Origin: Acidimicrobiia bacterium | GTDB taxonomy: Bacteria > Actinomycetota > Acidimicrobiia > Spongiisociales > UBA5794 | Length of the DNA stretch: 64,000 nt | Assembly: GCA_030065575.1 (NCBI GenBank) | Contig: JASJDZ010000007.1 | Location: 37,636-101,635 of the forward strand | Reading direction: 5' to 3' | Part shown: positions 54,127 to 62,755 of the stretch, in pieces | Numbering within the stretch: the first letter of the stretch is position 1 | How the letters are laid out: every line of letters begins with the position of its first letter | Position numbers and translations under genes: made by a program | Notes under the pieces: model-generated | Databases searched by the model: none | What the model saw: the letters and a program-made list of their open reading frames with translations, nothing else | Told to the model about the DNA's origin: nothing

Positions 54127-56655
54127 GTGTCAACGCCCCGGTCGTTCGTCTGGCTCTTCGCAGCGGTGGTGGTCGGCGCCGCGTGTACTTCCTCGGCCGA
54201 GGACGCTGCCACCTCTAGCCCGTCGCCCTCGTCATCTGTGCCATCTACCACTCTTGCGGTGACCGCTCCCGACGCCACCAAGAGTCCAACCGCCACTCCC
54301 TCATCAACTTTGACTACCGCGATCGCAGCGCCATCGGCCACTCCTTCGTATCTGGTCTACGGCTGGGAGGGCGTCACGCGAGTTCATGACAGCGGATCGG
54401 AACAGCTGGTTGCTGAACCGGTACGTTGGGCAGCCGAGGACGGCGCCGGCGGCATTGTTTTCGAATCGGTTGCCGAGCAGCCCGGACGGGCATGGCTACC
54501 TGCGGGTGCCGGACGTCCTACCGAAATCCCCAACGGCTTCTTCTTCCTCCTCGACGGGCGACCAACAGCGATGATGTCGAGGTATTTCGACGACATGACT
54601 CGGTGCGACAATCAGGGTTTCATGGAGGAGCTCTCGATCCGGGACCTTACGACCGGCGCCGAGCGATTCTTCATGTGCCGCGAGTTCAGCTCGGACGGGT
54701 GGCGCGAAGTCACCTCGTTTGGCGGAGGTCTCTTCTCATCCTTGGCCCGGTGGCAACTCCTTGGTTCGGGCTCGGGCGACTTGAGGTTCTACGACCTTGA
54801 GGGTCAGGAAGTACCTGTGGAGCATGACCCGTTTGCCGAGCTGTGTGGCCCATGCCGGGTGGACGCACGATTGTCACCAGACGGAGCGCTTCTGGCCTAT
54901 TCGCTCTGGCCGACCGCTCTTGTGGGCTACCCGGAACCATCCGACGGCGACTACAGCCAAACCCACCGGGAGTGGTACGAGGAGCAGCAGCACATCCCGA
55001 CACAGGTTGTGGTGATGGACATGGCGACCGGTGTCGAGATCTTCCGAACCAACGTTGTCGCCGATGCTGCGTTGACCGGGTTCGATGGCCGCATCGCCAC
55101 GGTGACCACTACCACCGGCCGCAAGCTGTTCGACATCGAAAGCGGCGAGACGTTCACTGCACCACACGCGGGAACCGAGCCTGCCGGGTACTGGACGGTG
55201 ATGCTCGCCTCCCTTGACAACACCAGCATCAACTACGACACAGCCCAGCTCATCGCCAGCGACCTGGCAACGCAACACGACGTGGAGACGGGTGTGCTGT
55301 GGTCCGATGGGTTCGTCACCCTGAATCCTGGCTTCTGGGCTGTTCTCACCGGCCACTTCCCAACCCAGGATGAAGCCTACGCTCACTGTGAAGCGCTAGA
55401 AACTGACTGCTACCCCCGGTATGTGGCGACCGCCGATATCGACGGAACCGAAAACGGCGACACCCCGGAGCCAGAGATCGAGCTGCAGCACGTTGTGCGC
55501 GACGGGTTCGAGACCTACCCAGTGGGCGCCTATCCGACCGAGGGAGGCTGGTACAACGAATGGAGCGGCCGGGAAGGATACGTGTCTGATGCGTACTCGA
55601 ACACGGGCGACCAGAGTCTCCGACTCTCGGGTTACGGCAACTGGGTCCGCACGGATGCGCTGCTGCTCGACCTCAGCCGCGCCGTAGGCCTGACCTACGA
55701 GGTCGCCATCTACTGCTCGTCCGAGGACGCCAACTGCGCCGAAGTCGGCTTCTTCGTCAGAACGAATCCGAACGAAAGCTGGGCCTACAACTCATTCCAC
55801 TTCCACGAGAACCGTCACCAGATCAATGTGAAAGGCACCGGCCCTCGCATCGGCGGACCACCAGGTGCATACGAACTCGACACGGGCCTCGTATGGGAAC
55901 AAGACCGTTGGTATCTCCTGCGGACCGAAATCGACTTCGCCGAGGGAACTACGAGATTCTGGATCGACGGCGAACAAGTTGCTGAGGACTTGATCGCCGC
56001 CCCGAGGGACGCGACGAGCATCTTCGAACTGTCCACAAACTACGGCTACGAGAACGCCGTGGTCTACTTCGACGACGTCCATATCGAGATCCTCAACGCC
56101 CCTACAACGACCCCTGTAGCTGATGCAGCAACCCTGCGCGGCGACGGTCTGGGGTTGGTGTCGTTTGGTGACCCTGTTGATGACGTACTTGCCACACTCG
56201 AGGAGGTGCTGGGACCACCCGACGACTTCCTCAACAGCCGTGAAGACATCATCAACAGTGACGGCACGTACTTCTACGGGGGCCCTGACATGACTGAAGT
56301 GCTTGCCATCTGGCGCCCGATCGGGCTCTTCGCCGCCTTTAGCCCCTACCCCTTCTACCGAGAAGACGGTTTGCTGCACTTCTCAGGGTGGGCGACTACT
56401 CCCGCGGACCAGGGCGTTACTCCAGTTCGAACTGAGGCCGGCATCGGTGTCGGATCCACGTACGACGAGGTCGAGCGCACCTACGGTGATCGGTTAGTGA
56501 TGAATGATGATGTGTGCGGTCCCGCCGCGTACGTGATTCCCGAGGGTGAAGACGACGCAACTTCTCGGATCGGCCTTGTCTTCGAAGGGGAGACCACTGA
56601 GCCAGGCAAAGCGCAGCTAGTTGCTCTTCACGCCGGCGCATCACCCGGTTGCTGA
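54127..56655 (+). CDS. Large lipoprotein with propeller-like and LamG-like regions
   Basis: An 842-aa lipoprotein, lipobox ending at C20 (VVVGAAC), a Ser/Thr/Pro linker to about residue 75, a beta-rich region to about 440, a concanavalin/LamG-like domain at about 475-660 (DGFETYPVGAYPTEGGWYNE, FWIDGEQVAEDL, FDDVHIEI), and a C-terminal part with two related segments (LVSFGDPVDDVLATL and IGVGSTYDEVERTYGD). The GTG at 54127 has AAGGAG six bases upstream; ATG 54121 and an upstream start at 54070 are alternatives. No enzyme motif seen; surface binding of polysaccharide is a guess. Confidence 0.75.
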   Translation: MSTPRSFVWLFAAVVVGAACTSSAEDAATSSPSPSSSVPSTTLAVTAPDATKSPTATPSSTLTTAIAAPSATPSYLVYGWEGVTRVHDSGSEQLVAEPVRWAAEDGAGGIVFESVAEQPGRAWLPAGAGRPTEIPNGFFFLLDGRPTAMMSRYFDDMTRCDNQGFMEELSIRDLTTGAERFFMCREFSSDGWREVTSFGGGLFSSLARWQLLGSGSGDLRFYDLEGQEVPVEHDPFAELCGPCRVDARLSPDGALLAYSLWPTALVGYPEPSDGDYSQTHREWYEEQQHIPTQVVVMDMATGVEIFRTNVVADAALTGFDGRIATVTTTTGRKLFDIESGETFTAPHAGTEPAGYWTVMLASLDNTSINYDTAQLIASDLATQHDVETGVLWSDGFVTLNPGFWAVLTGHFPTQDEAYAHCEALETDCYPRYVATADIDGTENGDTPEPEIELQHVVRDGFETYPVGAYPTEGGWYNEWSGREGYVSDAYSNTGDQSLRLSGYGNWVRTDALLLDLSRAVGLTYEVAIYCSSEDANCAEVGFFVRTNPNESWAYNSFHFHENRHQINVKGTGPRIGGPPGAYELDTGLVWEQDRWYLLRTEIDFAEGTTRFWIDGEQVAEDLIAAPRDATSIFELSTNYGYENAVVYFDDVHIEILNAPTTTPVADAATLRGDGLGLVSFGDPVDDVLATLEEVLGPPDDFLNSREDIINSDGTYFYGGPDMTEVLAIWRPIGLFAAFSPYPFYREDGLLHFSGWATTPADQGVTPVRTEAGIGVGSTYDEVERTYGDRLVMNDDVCGPAAYVIPEGEDDATSRIGLVFEGETTEPGKAQLVALHAGASPGC

Positions 56656-56779
56656 CACTGAGAACCACCCGTCCCTTTGCGCCACTCCCGCCATGTCGTC
56701 GTTGTTCTGGCGAGGGATCAGCTCTGGCTCATCAAGAGAGGCCTGATATAGAACAACCCCGTTGACCGGGGGCCGTCCG

Positions 56780-56826
56780 TGGTGGGCGCTACTGGGATCG
56801 AACCAGTGACCTCTGCCGTGTGAAGG
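56780..56826. repeat. attL: 47-bp copy of the tRNA-Val 3' part
   Basis: Identical over 47 bp to 63950-63996. It carries the tRNA from the anticodon loop to CCA, but the next bases do not restore the anticodon stem, so it is not a tRNA gene. It is the product of integration. Confidence 0.9.
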
Positions 56827-56930
56827 TCTTCCAGGCGGTTGATCTGACGTGGGCGAATGACCAGAACCCCTTGTATTCATTGGGGATTCTGTACCCATGG
56901 GCTTTCGTCGGTTTGCGTCGTTTCTCAGCA

Positions 56931-56951
56931 AATCGCGTCCTGTTCGCGTCC
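56931..56951 (+). repeat. Probable integrase arm-type site, left end
   Basis: AATCGCGTCC followed by TGTTCGCGTCC: CGCGTCC repeated with an 11-bp period. It matches 18 of 21 bases of 63860-63880 at the other end of the element and lies about 105 bp inside attL. Confidence 0.6.
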
Positions 56952-57105
56952 TCGAGCCAGCCCGGATGCCCCTCGGCCACCGTGTTCAGCGACGCCGTTG
57001 TCACGGTTTCAGCGCGCATATCGGATCGAGATGTGTGGGCATCGGGCCTGGCGGAGCGGCTGTTAGGTAAGCGCATTGTCGCCTCTTATGCGTTGTAATG
57101 GGTAG

Positions 57106-57648
57106 ATGGCAGGAAGGTGTGACCCCAACGACCTGGGGAGATCGGGATCTGACGTTCCGGTCATTAGCGCAGTTGAGGCTTTCGATGGTTTCTACCAGAG
57201 GGAATTGCCGGGTGTGTTGTCGCTCTGCTACGCCCTCGTCCGGAGGCCGGAGTACGCCGAGGAGGTTGCTCAGGAGGCGTTCTATCGAGCTTGGCGGGAT
57301 TGGGGGACCGTGGGGCGTCTTGAGCATCGCCGCGCCTGGATTCGGAGGGTGGCGATGAACCTTGCTGTGTCGCGGCTGCGGCGGCTTGGCGCTGAGGCTC
57401 GCGCCATGGTGAGGCTGCGCGGCAAGCGCTCACAGCTGGATCTGGAACCTTCGGTTGATACGGAGCATTTCTGGGTGCAGGTTCGAGCCCTACCCCGCCG
57501 CCAGGCGCAAGTGGTGGCTCTGTACTGCCTCGAGGATCGTTCGACTGCCGATATTGCCGAGCTACTAGGAATCGCAGAGAGCACCGTTCGGGTTCATCTC
57601 GCTCGCGCCAAGGCGACGATGGGTGCAGTGCTCGAAGGGGAGCACTGA
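57106..57648 (+). CDS. ECF-type sigma factor (SigE-like family)
   Basis: A 180-aa sigma factor. Region 2 is FDGFYQRELPGVLSLCYALV with EEVAQEAFYRAWRDW; region 4 is LPRRQAQVVALYCLEDRSTADIAELLGI with an HTH (AESTVRVHLARAK). It overlaps the following membrane-protein gene (TGATG). It differs from the ECF at 51457 in sequence but has the same arrangement. It lies within the integrative element; such a cargo regulator is unusual for a small island. Confidence 0.9.
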   Translation: MAGRCDPNDLGRSGSDVPVISAVEAFDGFYQRELPGVLSLCYALVRRPEYAEEVAQEAFYRAWRDWGTVGRLEHRRAWIRRVAMNLAVSRLRRLGAEARAMVRLRGKRSQLDLEPSVDTEHFWVQVRALPRRQAQVVALYCLEDRSTADIAELLGIAESTVRVHLARAKATMGAVLEGEH

Positions 57649-60017
57649 TGGGCTCAGGCATCGTTCCGAGGGCTGTTGAGGAGACGCAGCAGTGGGCGGC
57701 CGATGCAGCTTCCCGGCTGGCGTTTGCCGACTATGTGAAGCGCCGGCGTCGTCGCCGCTTGGCGGCGTACGTGTCGGTGGCAGTGGGGCTGTTCGGCATC
57801 GTGGTTGCGGCGGGACTGTTTACTCGCAGCGAGCCCGAGAATCCCGAGCTGGTGGTAGCAACGTCGCAGCCACCCCCTGAGGAGACCCCGTCGACAACCA
57901 CCGGCGTTGGCCCGGAAGCGCCGCAACGACCGGTTGGATTCGTTCCGGCAACTCGGGCAGAGGCCGATAGCATCGTGGTCTCGCTCGGGTTTGTCGACGG
58001 CACGAGCGCCGACCTGTCTTATCCGGCGGAGTTCGATTTCCTGAGTCGCGGTATCGAGCTCGAGGGTGCATTCGGTACCGATGGGTATGGCCGATCGTTC
58101 ACGCTGCGTCACGGTTCGATCGCTGATCAGGTCGCGTTCAGGATCGCAGTGGATGGCGGTGGCGAGTTGCTCCAAAGCTATCCCGATCCCCGTGGCGGCT
58201 CCGCGGAGCTGTGGCGGTTCGGGGGTGATGACAACAACATCGACTCGCTCTTCGTCGCCATCGGTCCATGGACTCTGGAAACGTGGGACTACCAGGCCAA
58301 CCGCAGCGAGGCACGTGACCGGACCCTCACCCAATGGATCAACAGCCTCCAGGGGGACGTTGCCGCAAGCGGGTTTGTGGTGCTCGCCGGATCTGGCTCG
58401 CTGCAGCTGCCTCCGGTGTTCAGTAATGAGGGTGGCCCGGATGGTCCGGATCTCCGCCTTGGCGGGGAGGACGGCGACATTCTGTTGTTTCTCAATCAGT
58501 GTGGCCTTGTCGCCGGTGAAGACGGCCCCGAAGACGGTGTGCTTGAGTGGTGCGATAACGCCACGCAGACCCGTGTCGCGGCGTTTGGCGAACCCGATCG
58601 GCTGCTTGATCTTCAGCGCGGCTTGGCGATCACGAACCTGATTGCGCCGAGCGGTGAGATCACAGCGGGCGTCTCCCCGTACGTTGATGAGGGGTTCTGT
58701 GGCGACGACAACATGCCGGAGGGATGGCGTGACAGCGCGACAGATATCGGAACGCTTGCGCTGTGGGGCTTCGGCCCCTTCAGCCAGACCGGCGACGGAG
58801 CGGACTCGGCGTCCAAGACCATCGCACTCGTGTACGGTCGGGAACCAGTAACCCTGTCGGTCCCTGCTGGGTGGCGCCGCCAGGTGTCGCACTTATTCGA
58901 TGACTCGATCTGGAACTCAGACGGTCGCTACTTCGTGGATCCTGACTATGGATCGGTGACATTCGCCCCTTGTGAGGAAGGCCCAGCGCAGTTCGTCGGC
59001 GGGTTCGTCTACAAGCCGGAGGCACGATGCGCGTTTCTCGAGGCACATGGTGCAGTCGAAGGTGCCTTCACAGTTCCCCTCGACGGAGGCAGCTGCAACT
59101 TCAATTGGGCTCGCCACGTCGACGAGGAGATCGGCCTCACACTGTCGTATCCCGAGGACTGGTATCTGGCTCCAGAGACCCTCACGCCCGTGCTCGGATT
59201 CCCAATGGTGGCCGCCGTGTCGACCTTCGAAGCACCAACTGGCGGCGACCGGTGCGCCCAATTCGCAACGGGAGCCCTCGATGCCGTTGGACCTGAGGAT
59301 GTCCTGATGACGATCCACGAGCTGCCCGTTGGCTACGCCCTTAGGCCAAGACCGGATAGCTTCCGCTCTGAAACCGGAGTCTGGTCCGGTGATCTTGAGG
59401 AATGCATGGAGGGCCGCCTAGGTGATTTGCGCGGGGGCCAGTTCCGCTACTCCGACAGCGGCAGAGCCTTCGATGTGATTCTGGCCATGGGAGCGGACGT
59501 CCCAGCCGAGGATGAAGACACAGCCTGGGCAATGCTCAACAGCTTCGTTCCTCTGGCATTGGGCTCCGAGGCTGGAGTCTGCGCACCGCCGCAAGACGTC
59601 GTCGACCGTCTCGTGGCCCTTCTGCCCGATGCCCCAGCCTTCCCGGAAGGCTGGGTTGAGACCGACCTGACCTTGCCAAAGTTCAACAATCCCGATCTGG
59701 AGAGGATGGCTACCGCCGCCGGCGCCCACTGCAGCAGCGTATGGACCCACACGACCGAAGACGGCGAGGAACACCAACTCGTCGCCATCGTGGGCGCTAC
59801 CGCGAGCGGCACATACCTCCACACCACCGACATTCTCGACACGTTCGTATCGAACGCACCGACCCGTGGCTTGACAGGCATCGGTGATCTCGACATCCAG
59901 CGTCACGACGACGACACCCTCGCCGGGAGATACAACTCGGACCAGTTCATCCTCATCGCCCTTGACGGATGGGATTTGGACTACTTCATCGACATCTGGG
60001 ACGCAGCTTCGAGCTAG
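57648..60017 (+). CDS. Large membrane-anchored protein, putative anti-sigma/sensor
   Basis: A 789-aa protein with a short cytoplasmic N-terminus ending in a basic stretch (KRRRRRR), one TM helix (about residues 38-58), a Pro/Thr linker, and about 700 extracytoplasmic residues including several scattered cysteines. A segment near residue 485 (EIGLTLSYPEDWYLAPETL) resembles PsbP-like surface domains. It overlaps the ECF sigma gene, so an antagonist or sensor role is likely, although only about 37 residues are cytoplasmic and no anti-sigma motif is seen. No enzyme family recognised. Confidence 0.75.
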   Translation: MGSGIVPRAVEETQQWAADAASRLAFADYVKRRRRRRLAAYVSVAVGLFGIVVAAGLFTRSEPENPELVVATSQPPPEETPSTTTGVGPEAPQRPVGFVPATRAEADSIVVSLGFVDGTSADLSYPAEFDFLSRGIELEGAFGTDGYGRSFTLRHGSIADQVAFRIAVDGGGELLQSYPDPRGGSAELWRFGGDDNNIDSLFVAIGPWTLETWDYQANRSEARDRTLTQWINSLQGDVAASGFVVLAGSGSLQLPPVFSNEGGPDGPDLRLGGEDGDILLFLNQCGLVAGEDGPEDGVLEWCDNATQTRVAAFGEPDRLLDLQRGLAITNLIAPSGEITAGVSPYVDEGFCGDDNMPEGWRDSATDIGTLALWGFGPFSQTGDGADSASKTIALVYGREPVTLSVPAGWRRQVSHLFDDSIWNSDGRYFVDPDYGSVTFAPCEEGPAQFVGGFVYKPEARCAFLEAHGAVEGAFTVPLDGGSCNFNWARHVDEEIGLTLSYPEDWYLAPETLTPVLGFPMVAAVSTFEAPTGGDRCAQFATGALDAVGPEDVLMTIHELPVGYALRPRPDSFRSETGVWSGDLEECMEGRLGDLRGGQFRYSDSGRAFDVILAMGADVPAEDEDTAWAMLNSFVPLALGSEAGVCAPPQDVVDRLVALLPDAPAFPEGWVETDLTLPKFNNPDLERMATAAGAHCSSVWTHTTEDGEEHQLVAIVGATASGTYLHTTDILDTFVSNAPTRGLTGIGDLDIQRHDDDTLAGRYNSDQFILIALDGWDLDYFIDIWDAASS

Positions 60018-60211
60018 CCACATAACGGTCGTCCAGCGATCAGTGCCGTGGTTTGTGGTCGGGGCTAGCTCAACTCGTTGAAGATGCCCAGGATGGCCGT
60101 GTCCGACGAGTTCCATGTCGAGGACTCGGGAAGCAGCGCAGATTGCTCAACGTCGCGCGAAGTGGCGCACCCACCAGCGTCCGGGATCTTGCACCCGGCA
60201 CTAGCAGTCCG

Positions 60212-60739
60212 CTATCTGGGAACAGCACTGGGCCGCCCGCCCGTCAGGCCGTGGCAGTGTTTGTACTTGAGCCCAGACGCGCATGGACAACGATCGTTCC
60301 GTCCGACCTTCGGCGTGGTGTCGCGGAGGCGAAGTGCCGACTTAGATGCCTGTTCTGTGCGCACCTCTCTGACCTTGAGTTCGGCCTCCCACTGACGAAG
60401 ACGTTCGCTCCAAGCACGTTGCCTCGCCTCGACCGCCTCAACGTTCCGCTCCCGGCCAGCCAGCTCAGCCTCCCTAGTACCTAGCTGCTCATCAGCCCGA
60501 ATCGCCAACACCGCGACGTTGCCATCGACGGCATCGTCGACCACCGTGGTGAGTTCGCTGTCGATCAGAACAGCGATGCCCTCCCCCATGGTCATCTGGA
60601 GCACATCGCAATAGCGCCGCCACGTTGACCACGCCGCACCAGAAAGGGGGACCTTGACAGTCTGCGGACCGTCGCCATGGCTCAACTCCGAGAAGATCCG
60701 ACGGTCGATGTTCGCCAACCTGCCCCGACCCAACGTCAT
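60212..60739 (-). CDS. Coiled-coil protein with SEC-C zinc motif
   Basis: About 175 aa. The N-terminal half is helical, then a charged coiled coil (about residues 85-140), then a C-terminal SEC-C zinc-binding motif, KVGRNDRCPCASGLKYKHCHG in two parts (DRCPCASG and YKHCHG). SEC-C motifs occur in SecA and in many nucleic-acid-associated proteins. GGGGAG lies eight bases before the ATG at 60739; TTG 60745 and GTG 60742 are alternatives. It is a cargo gene of the element, function unknown. Confidence 0.75.
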   Translation of the reverse strand: MTLGRGRLANIDRRIFSELSHGDGPQTVKVPLSGAAWSTWRRYCDVLQMTMGEGIAVLIDSELTTVVDDAVDGNVAVLAIRADEQLGTREAELAGRERNVEAVEARQRAWSERLRQWEAELKVREVRTEQASKSALRLRDTTPKVGRNDRCPCASGLKYKHCHGLTGGRPSAVPR

Positions 60740-61322
60740 CACCAAGACTCCCCGGTTAACCAGTTAATCATCAGCAACTTGTTGCAAGTGCGTGTGGTGT
60801 TGAGACAGGTGCAGCGCGATGTGCAATGCGCGTAGGGAGGTTCGATCGCTCGCGCTTGTCGCGGGTTTGGCTCCATCAGGATCTCCTTTCGGTGGATCGA
60901 TCGATTTCGATGTATCGCTGTCTGGGCATCGTGTGGGTCGTGCCAGGAGGCATGGTCCATGGGAGCCGGGGGACTCCAGCGCGGCAGACCGCAACCCCGG
61001 AGGCGAACGCGCGCATGTGAGCAATCATCGGCTGATGCAGGCCACCTCTGGGCTCAACGCAGATCCCACCGACGGTTTCTGAGCCGGCCGAGCCGACGAT
61101 TTCGGTGATGCACTCCACGGCCGATACTCCTTAGGCGGATACAGGACCACTCATCAATGAAGTCGCTCACCCTCTGACCAAAGTCTCACTGGCCCACTCA
61201 TCCTCTGACCAAAGTCTCAGCAAACCTCTGACCAGAGTCCCATGGACCCTCTCACCGAGCCATAGCCGGGCTATTGGTGCCAATGAGACTCCAGTGAGAG
61301 CGTCCTCCCGCAGGGTGAGCAC
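60740..61322. other. 583-bp non-coding interval upstream of xis
   Basis: No coding sequence is supported here. It holds a GGTTAACC palindrome at 60753-60760 near the SEC-C gene start, and the 18-bp direct repeats at 61172-61243. The spacer is a plausible control region for xis/int. Confidence 0.6.
61172..61243 (+). repeat. Three 18-bp direct repeats upstream of xis
   Basis: CCTCTGACCAAAGTCTCA occurs at 61172-61189 and 61203-61220, and with two changes at 61226-61243. Starts are 31 and 23 bp apart. A partial inverted relative (ATGAGACTCCAGTGAGAG) lies at about 61283-61300. They lie 80-150 bp before the excisionase gene and are candidate Xis or repressor sites, or replication iterons. Confidence 0.7.
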
Positions 61323-61583
61323 ATGGATCACAGCGACCACCTGCTCGGGGTCAACGAACTCGCGGCATACCTCGCCGTCCCAGTCAAGACGCTCTACTCG
61401 TGGCGCTACCGGAGGCAGGGACCGCCCGCGCTCCGCGTGGGGCGACACCTCCGGTACCGGTGGAGCGATGTCCAGCAGTGGATCGACGAGCGGATTGACG
61501 AAGGCTCGCTCGGATCGCCATCCGCTCGCCCGCAGACTGACCGGCAAGAGTCCTTGACAGCCGATCGGCGGGGACGCTCATGA
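61323..61583 (+). CDS. Excisionase-like helix-turn-helix protein
   Basis: An 86-aa MerR-type winged HTH of the excisionase/AlpA kind: GVNELAAYLAVPVKTLYSWR, then LRVGRHLRYRWSDVQQWID. Such proteins bend DNA at att sites and direct the integrase toward excision. It overlaps the integrase gene by 4 bp (ATGA), so the two are coexpressed. Confidence 0.9.
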   Translation: MDHSDHLLGVNELAAYLAVPVKTLYSWRYRRQGPPALRVGRHLRYRWSDVQQWIDERIDEGSLGSPSARPQTDRQESLTADRRGRS

Positions 61584-62707
61584 CTGCCACATCGATCGAT
61601 CGGCGCAGCAATGGACGGTACCGGGCCCGCTATCAAGCTCCCGACGGGCGGTGGCGCTCCCGCACCTTCGACCGCCGCATCGACGCACAACGGTGGCTGA
61701 CCAACGAACTTGCCAGGCTCGACCGAGGTGATTGGGTCGACCCGCAGGCAGGCAAGGTGCTGTTCAAGGAAGTCGCCGAGCGGTGGATGGCAGGTCGGGT
61801 GACACTCCGGGAGTCGACCCAGGCACGCGACCGCTCATACCTCGGCTCGCTGGTAAACCCCCATCTCGGCGACCGGCCAATCGGAAGCGTGCAGCCATCC
61901 GACCTCGAAGGATGGGTGGCTGATCTCATAGCGGAAGGCAAAGCACCAGCCACTGTCCAGAAAGCATGGCAGATCGCATCCGGAGTGTGCCGACTGGCTG
62001 TGAGGGACCGCCTCATCGCCATCTCCCCCGCCCGAGACGTCCGACTGCCCAAGATCGAGCACAAGGAGCCCGCCGTTCTCACTGTTGAAGAGGTGATACG
62101 GCTCGCTGACGCGATCGATCCCCGCTACCGAGCACTTGTTCTCGTCGGCGCCTTCGGGGGATTGCGCATTGGTGAGCTGGCCGGCCTCCAGTCCTGCGAC
62201 TTCGATGCCGCTCGAAACCTGATACGCGTCCGCCGCACCGTATCCGACGTCCGAGGCCAGATCATCGTCGGTCCGCCCAAGACGGCTAAGAGCATCAGGA
62301 ACGTGGTGCTCCCTCACTCCATCTCGGAACAGCTCGCCGAGCACATCGCACAGCTCAATGAGCCGAAACCGGAAGCGTGGATCTTCCCAGCACCAGAAGG
62401 TGGACCAATCCGGCGGACAGCTTGGATGCGTAGGGTCTGGAAACCCGCACTCGCTGCCGCCGACCTCAATCAGGACCTCGGCACTCATACCCTGCGCCGC
62501 TCACAGGTCGCTCTTCTCATCGCTCAGGGTGAGCACCCCAAGGTCATCGCCGACCGGCTCGGCCACACATCGGTCCGAACCGTCCTCGACATCTACGGGC
62601 ACCTCTACGAAGGCGCCGACGAGGCCGCCGCCCGTCGTTTGGAGAAGCAGGTCACCCAAGCGCGCCATCTCAGGAACGGGAGAGAACCCCCAGGTTTGAT
62701 TCACTGA
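61580..62707 (+). CDS. Tyrosine recombinase / integrase
   Basis: A 375-aa phage-type integrase. N-terminal arm-binding domain (NGRYRARYQAPDGRWRSRTF), SAM-like core-binding domain, and C-terminal catalytic domain with R in GGLRIGELAGL, H-x-x-R in THTLRRSQ, LGHTSVRT and the nucleophile Tyr in VLDIYGHLYEG. All catalytic residues are present, so it is probably functional. The integration target is the tRNA-Val(CAC) gene at the right edge. Confidence 0.95.
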   Translation: MTATSIDRRSNGRYRARYQAPDGRWRSRTFDRRIDAQRWLTNELARLDRGDWVDPQAGKVLFKEVAERWMAGRVTLRESTQARDRSYLGSLVNPHLGDRPIGSVQPSDLEGWVADLIAEGKAPATVQKAWQIASGVCRLAVRDRLIAISPARDVRLPKIEHKEPAVLTVEEVIRLADAIDPRYRALVLVGAFGGLRIGELAGLQSCDFDAARNLIRVRRTVSDVRGQIIVGPPKTAKSIRNVVLPHSISEQLAEHIAQLNEPKPEAWIFPAPEGGPIRRTAWMRRVWKPALAAADLNQDLGTHTLRRSQVALLIAQGEHPKVIADRLGHTSVRTVLDIYGHLYEGADEAAARRLEKQVTQARHLRNGREPPGLIH

Positions 62708-62755
62708 CCGTGAATACTGCGGGACGGACCCGCCGAAGCCTCGGTCAGCCTGGCT

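Larger units (their letters stand above)
53084..56780. mobile_element. Probable older tandem integrative-element remnant
   Basis: Bounded on the left by the degenerate att copy and on the right by the exact att copy at 56780. It contains a Phd/RelE-type toxin-antitoxin pair immediately inside its left end and one large lipoprotein gene, but no integrase. A toxin-antitoxin pair would stabilise it. This is an inference from the att-like ends; the boundaries are approximate. Confidence 0.5.
56656..57105. other. Non-coding interval with attL and arm-type site
   Basis: No coding sequence is supported. It contains the left att copy (56780-56826), a CGCGTCC repeat with an 11-bp period (56934-56940, 56945-56951), and the region upstream of the second ECF sigma gene. 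Open frames crossing it have no protein-like content. Confidence 0.6.

Noticed and set aside
56780..56826. A second tRNA-Val gene
   Set aside because: The bases beyond the repeat do not form the anticodon stem or a 5' half; it is an att copy.
61172..61243. CRISPR array at the xis-proximal repeats
   Set aside because: Repeats are 18 bp with spacers of 5-13 bp and differ in spacing; no cas genes nearby.
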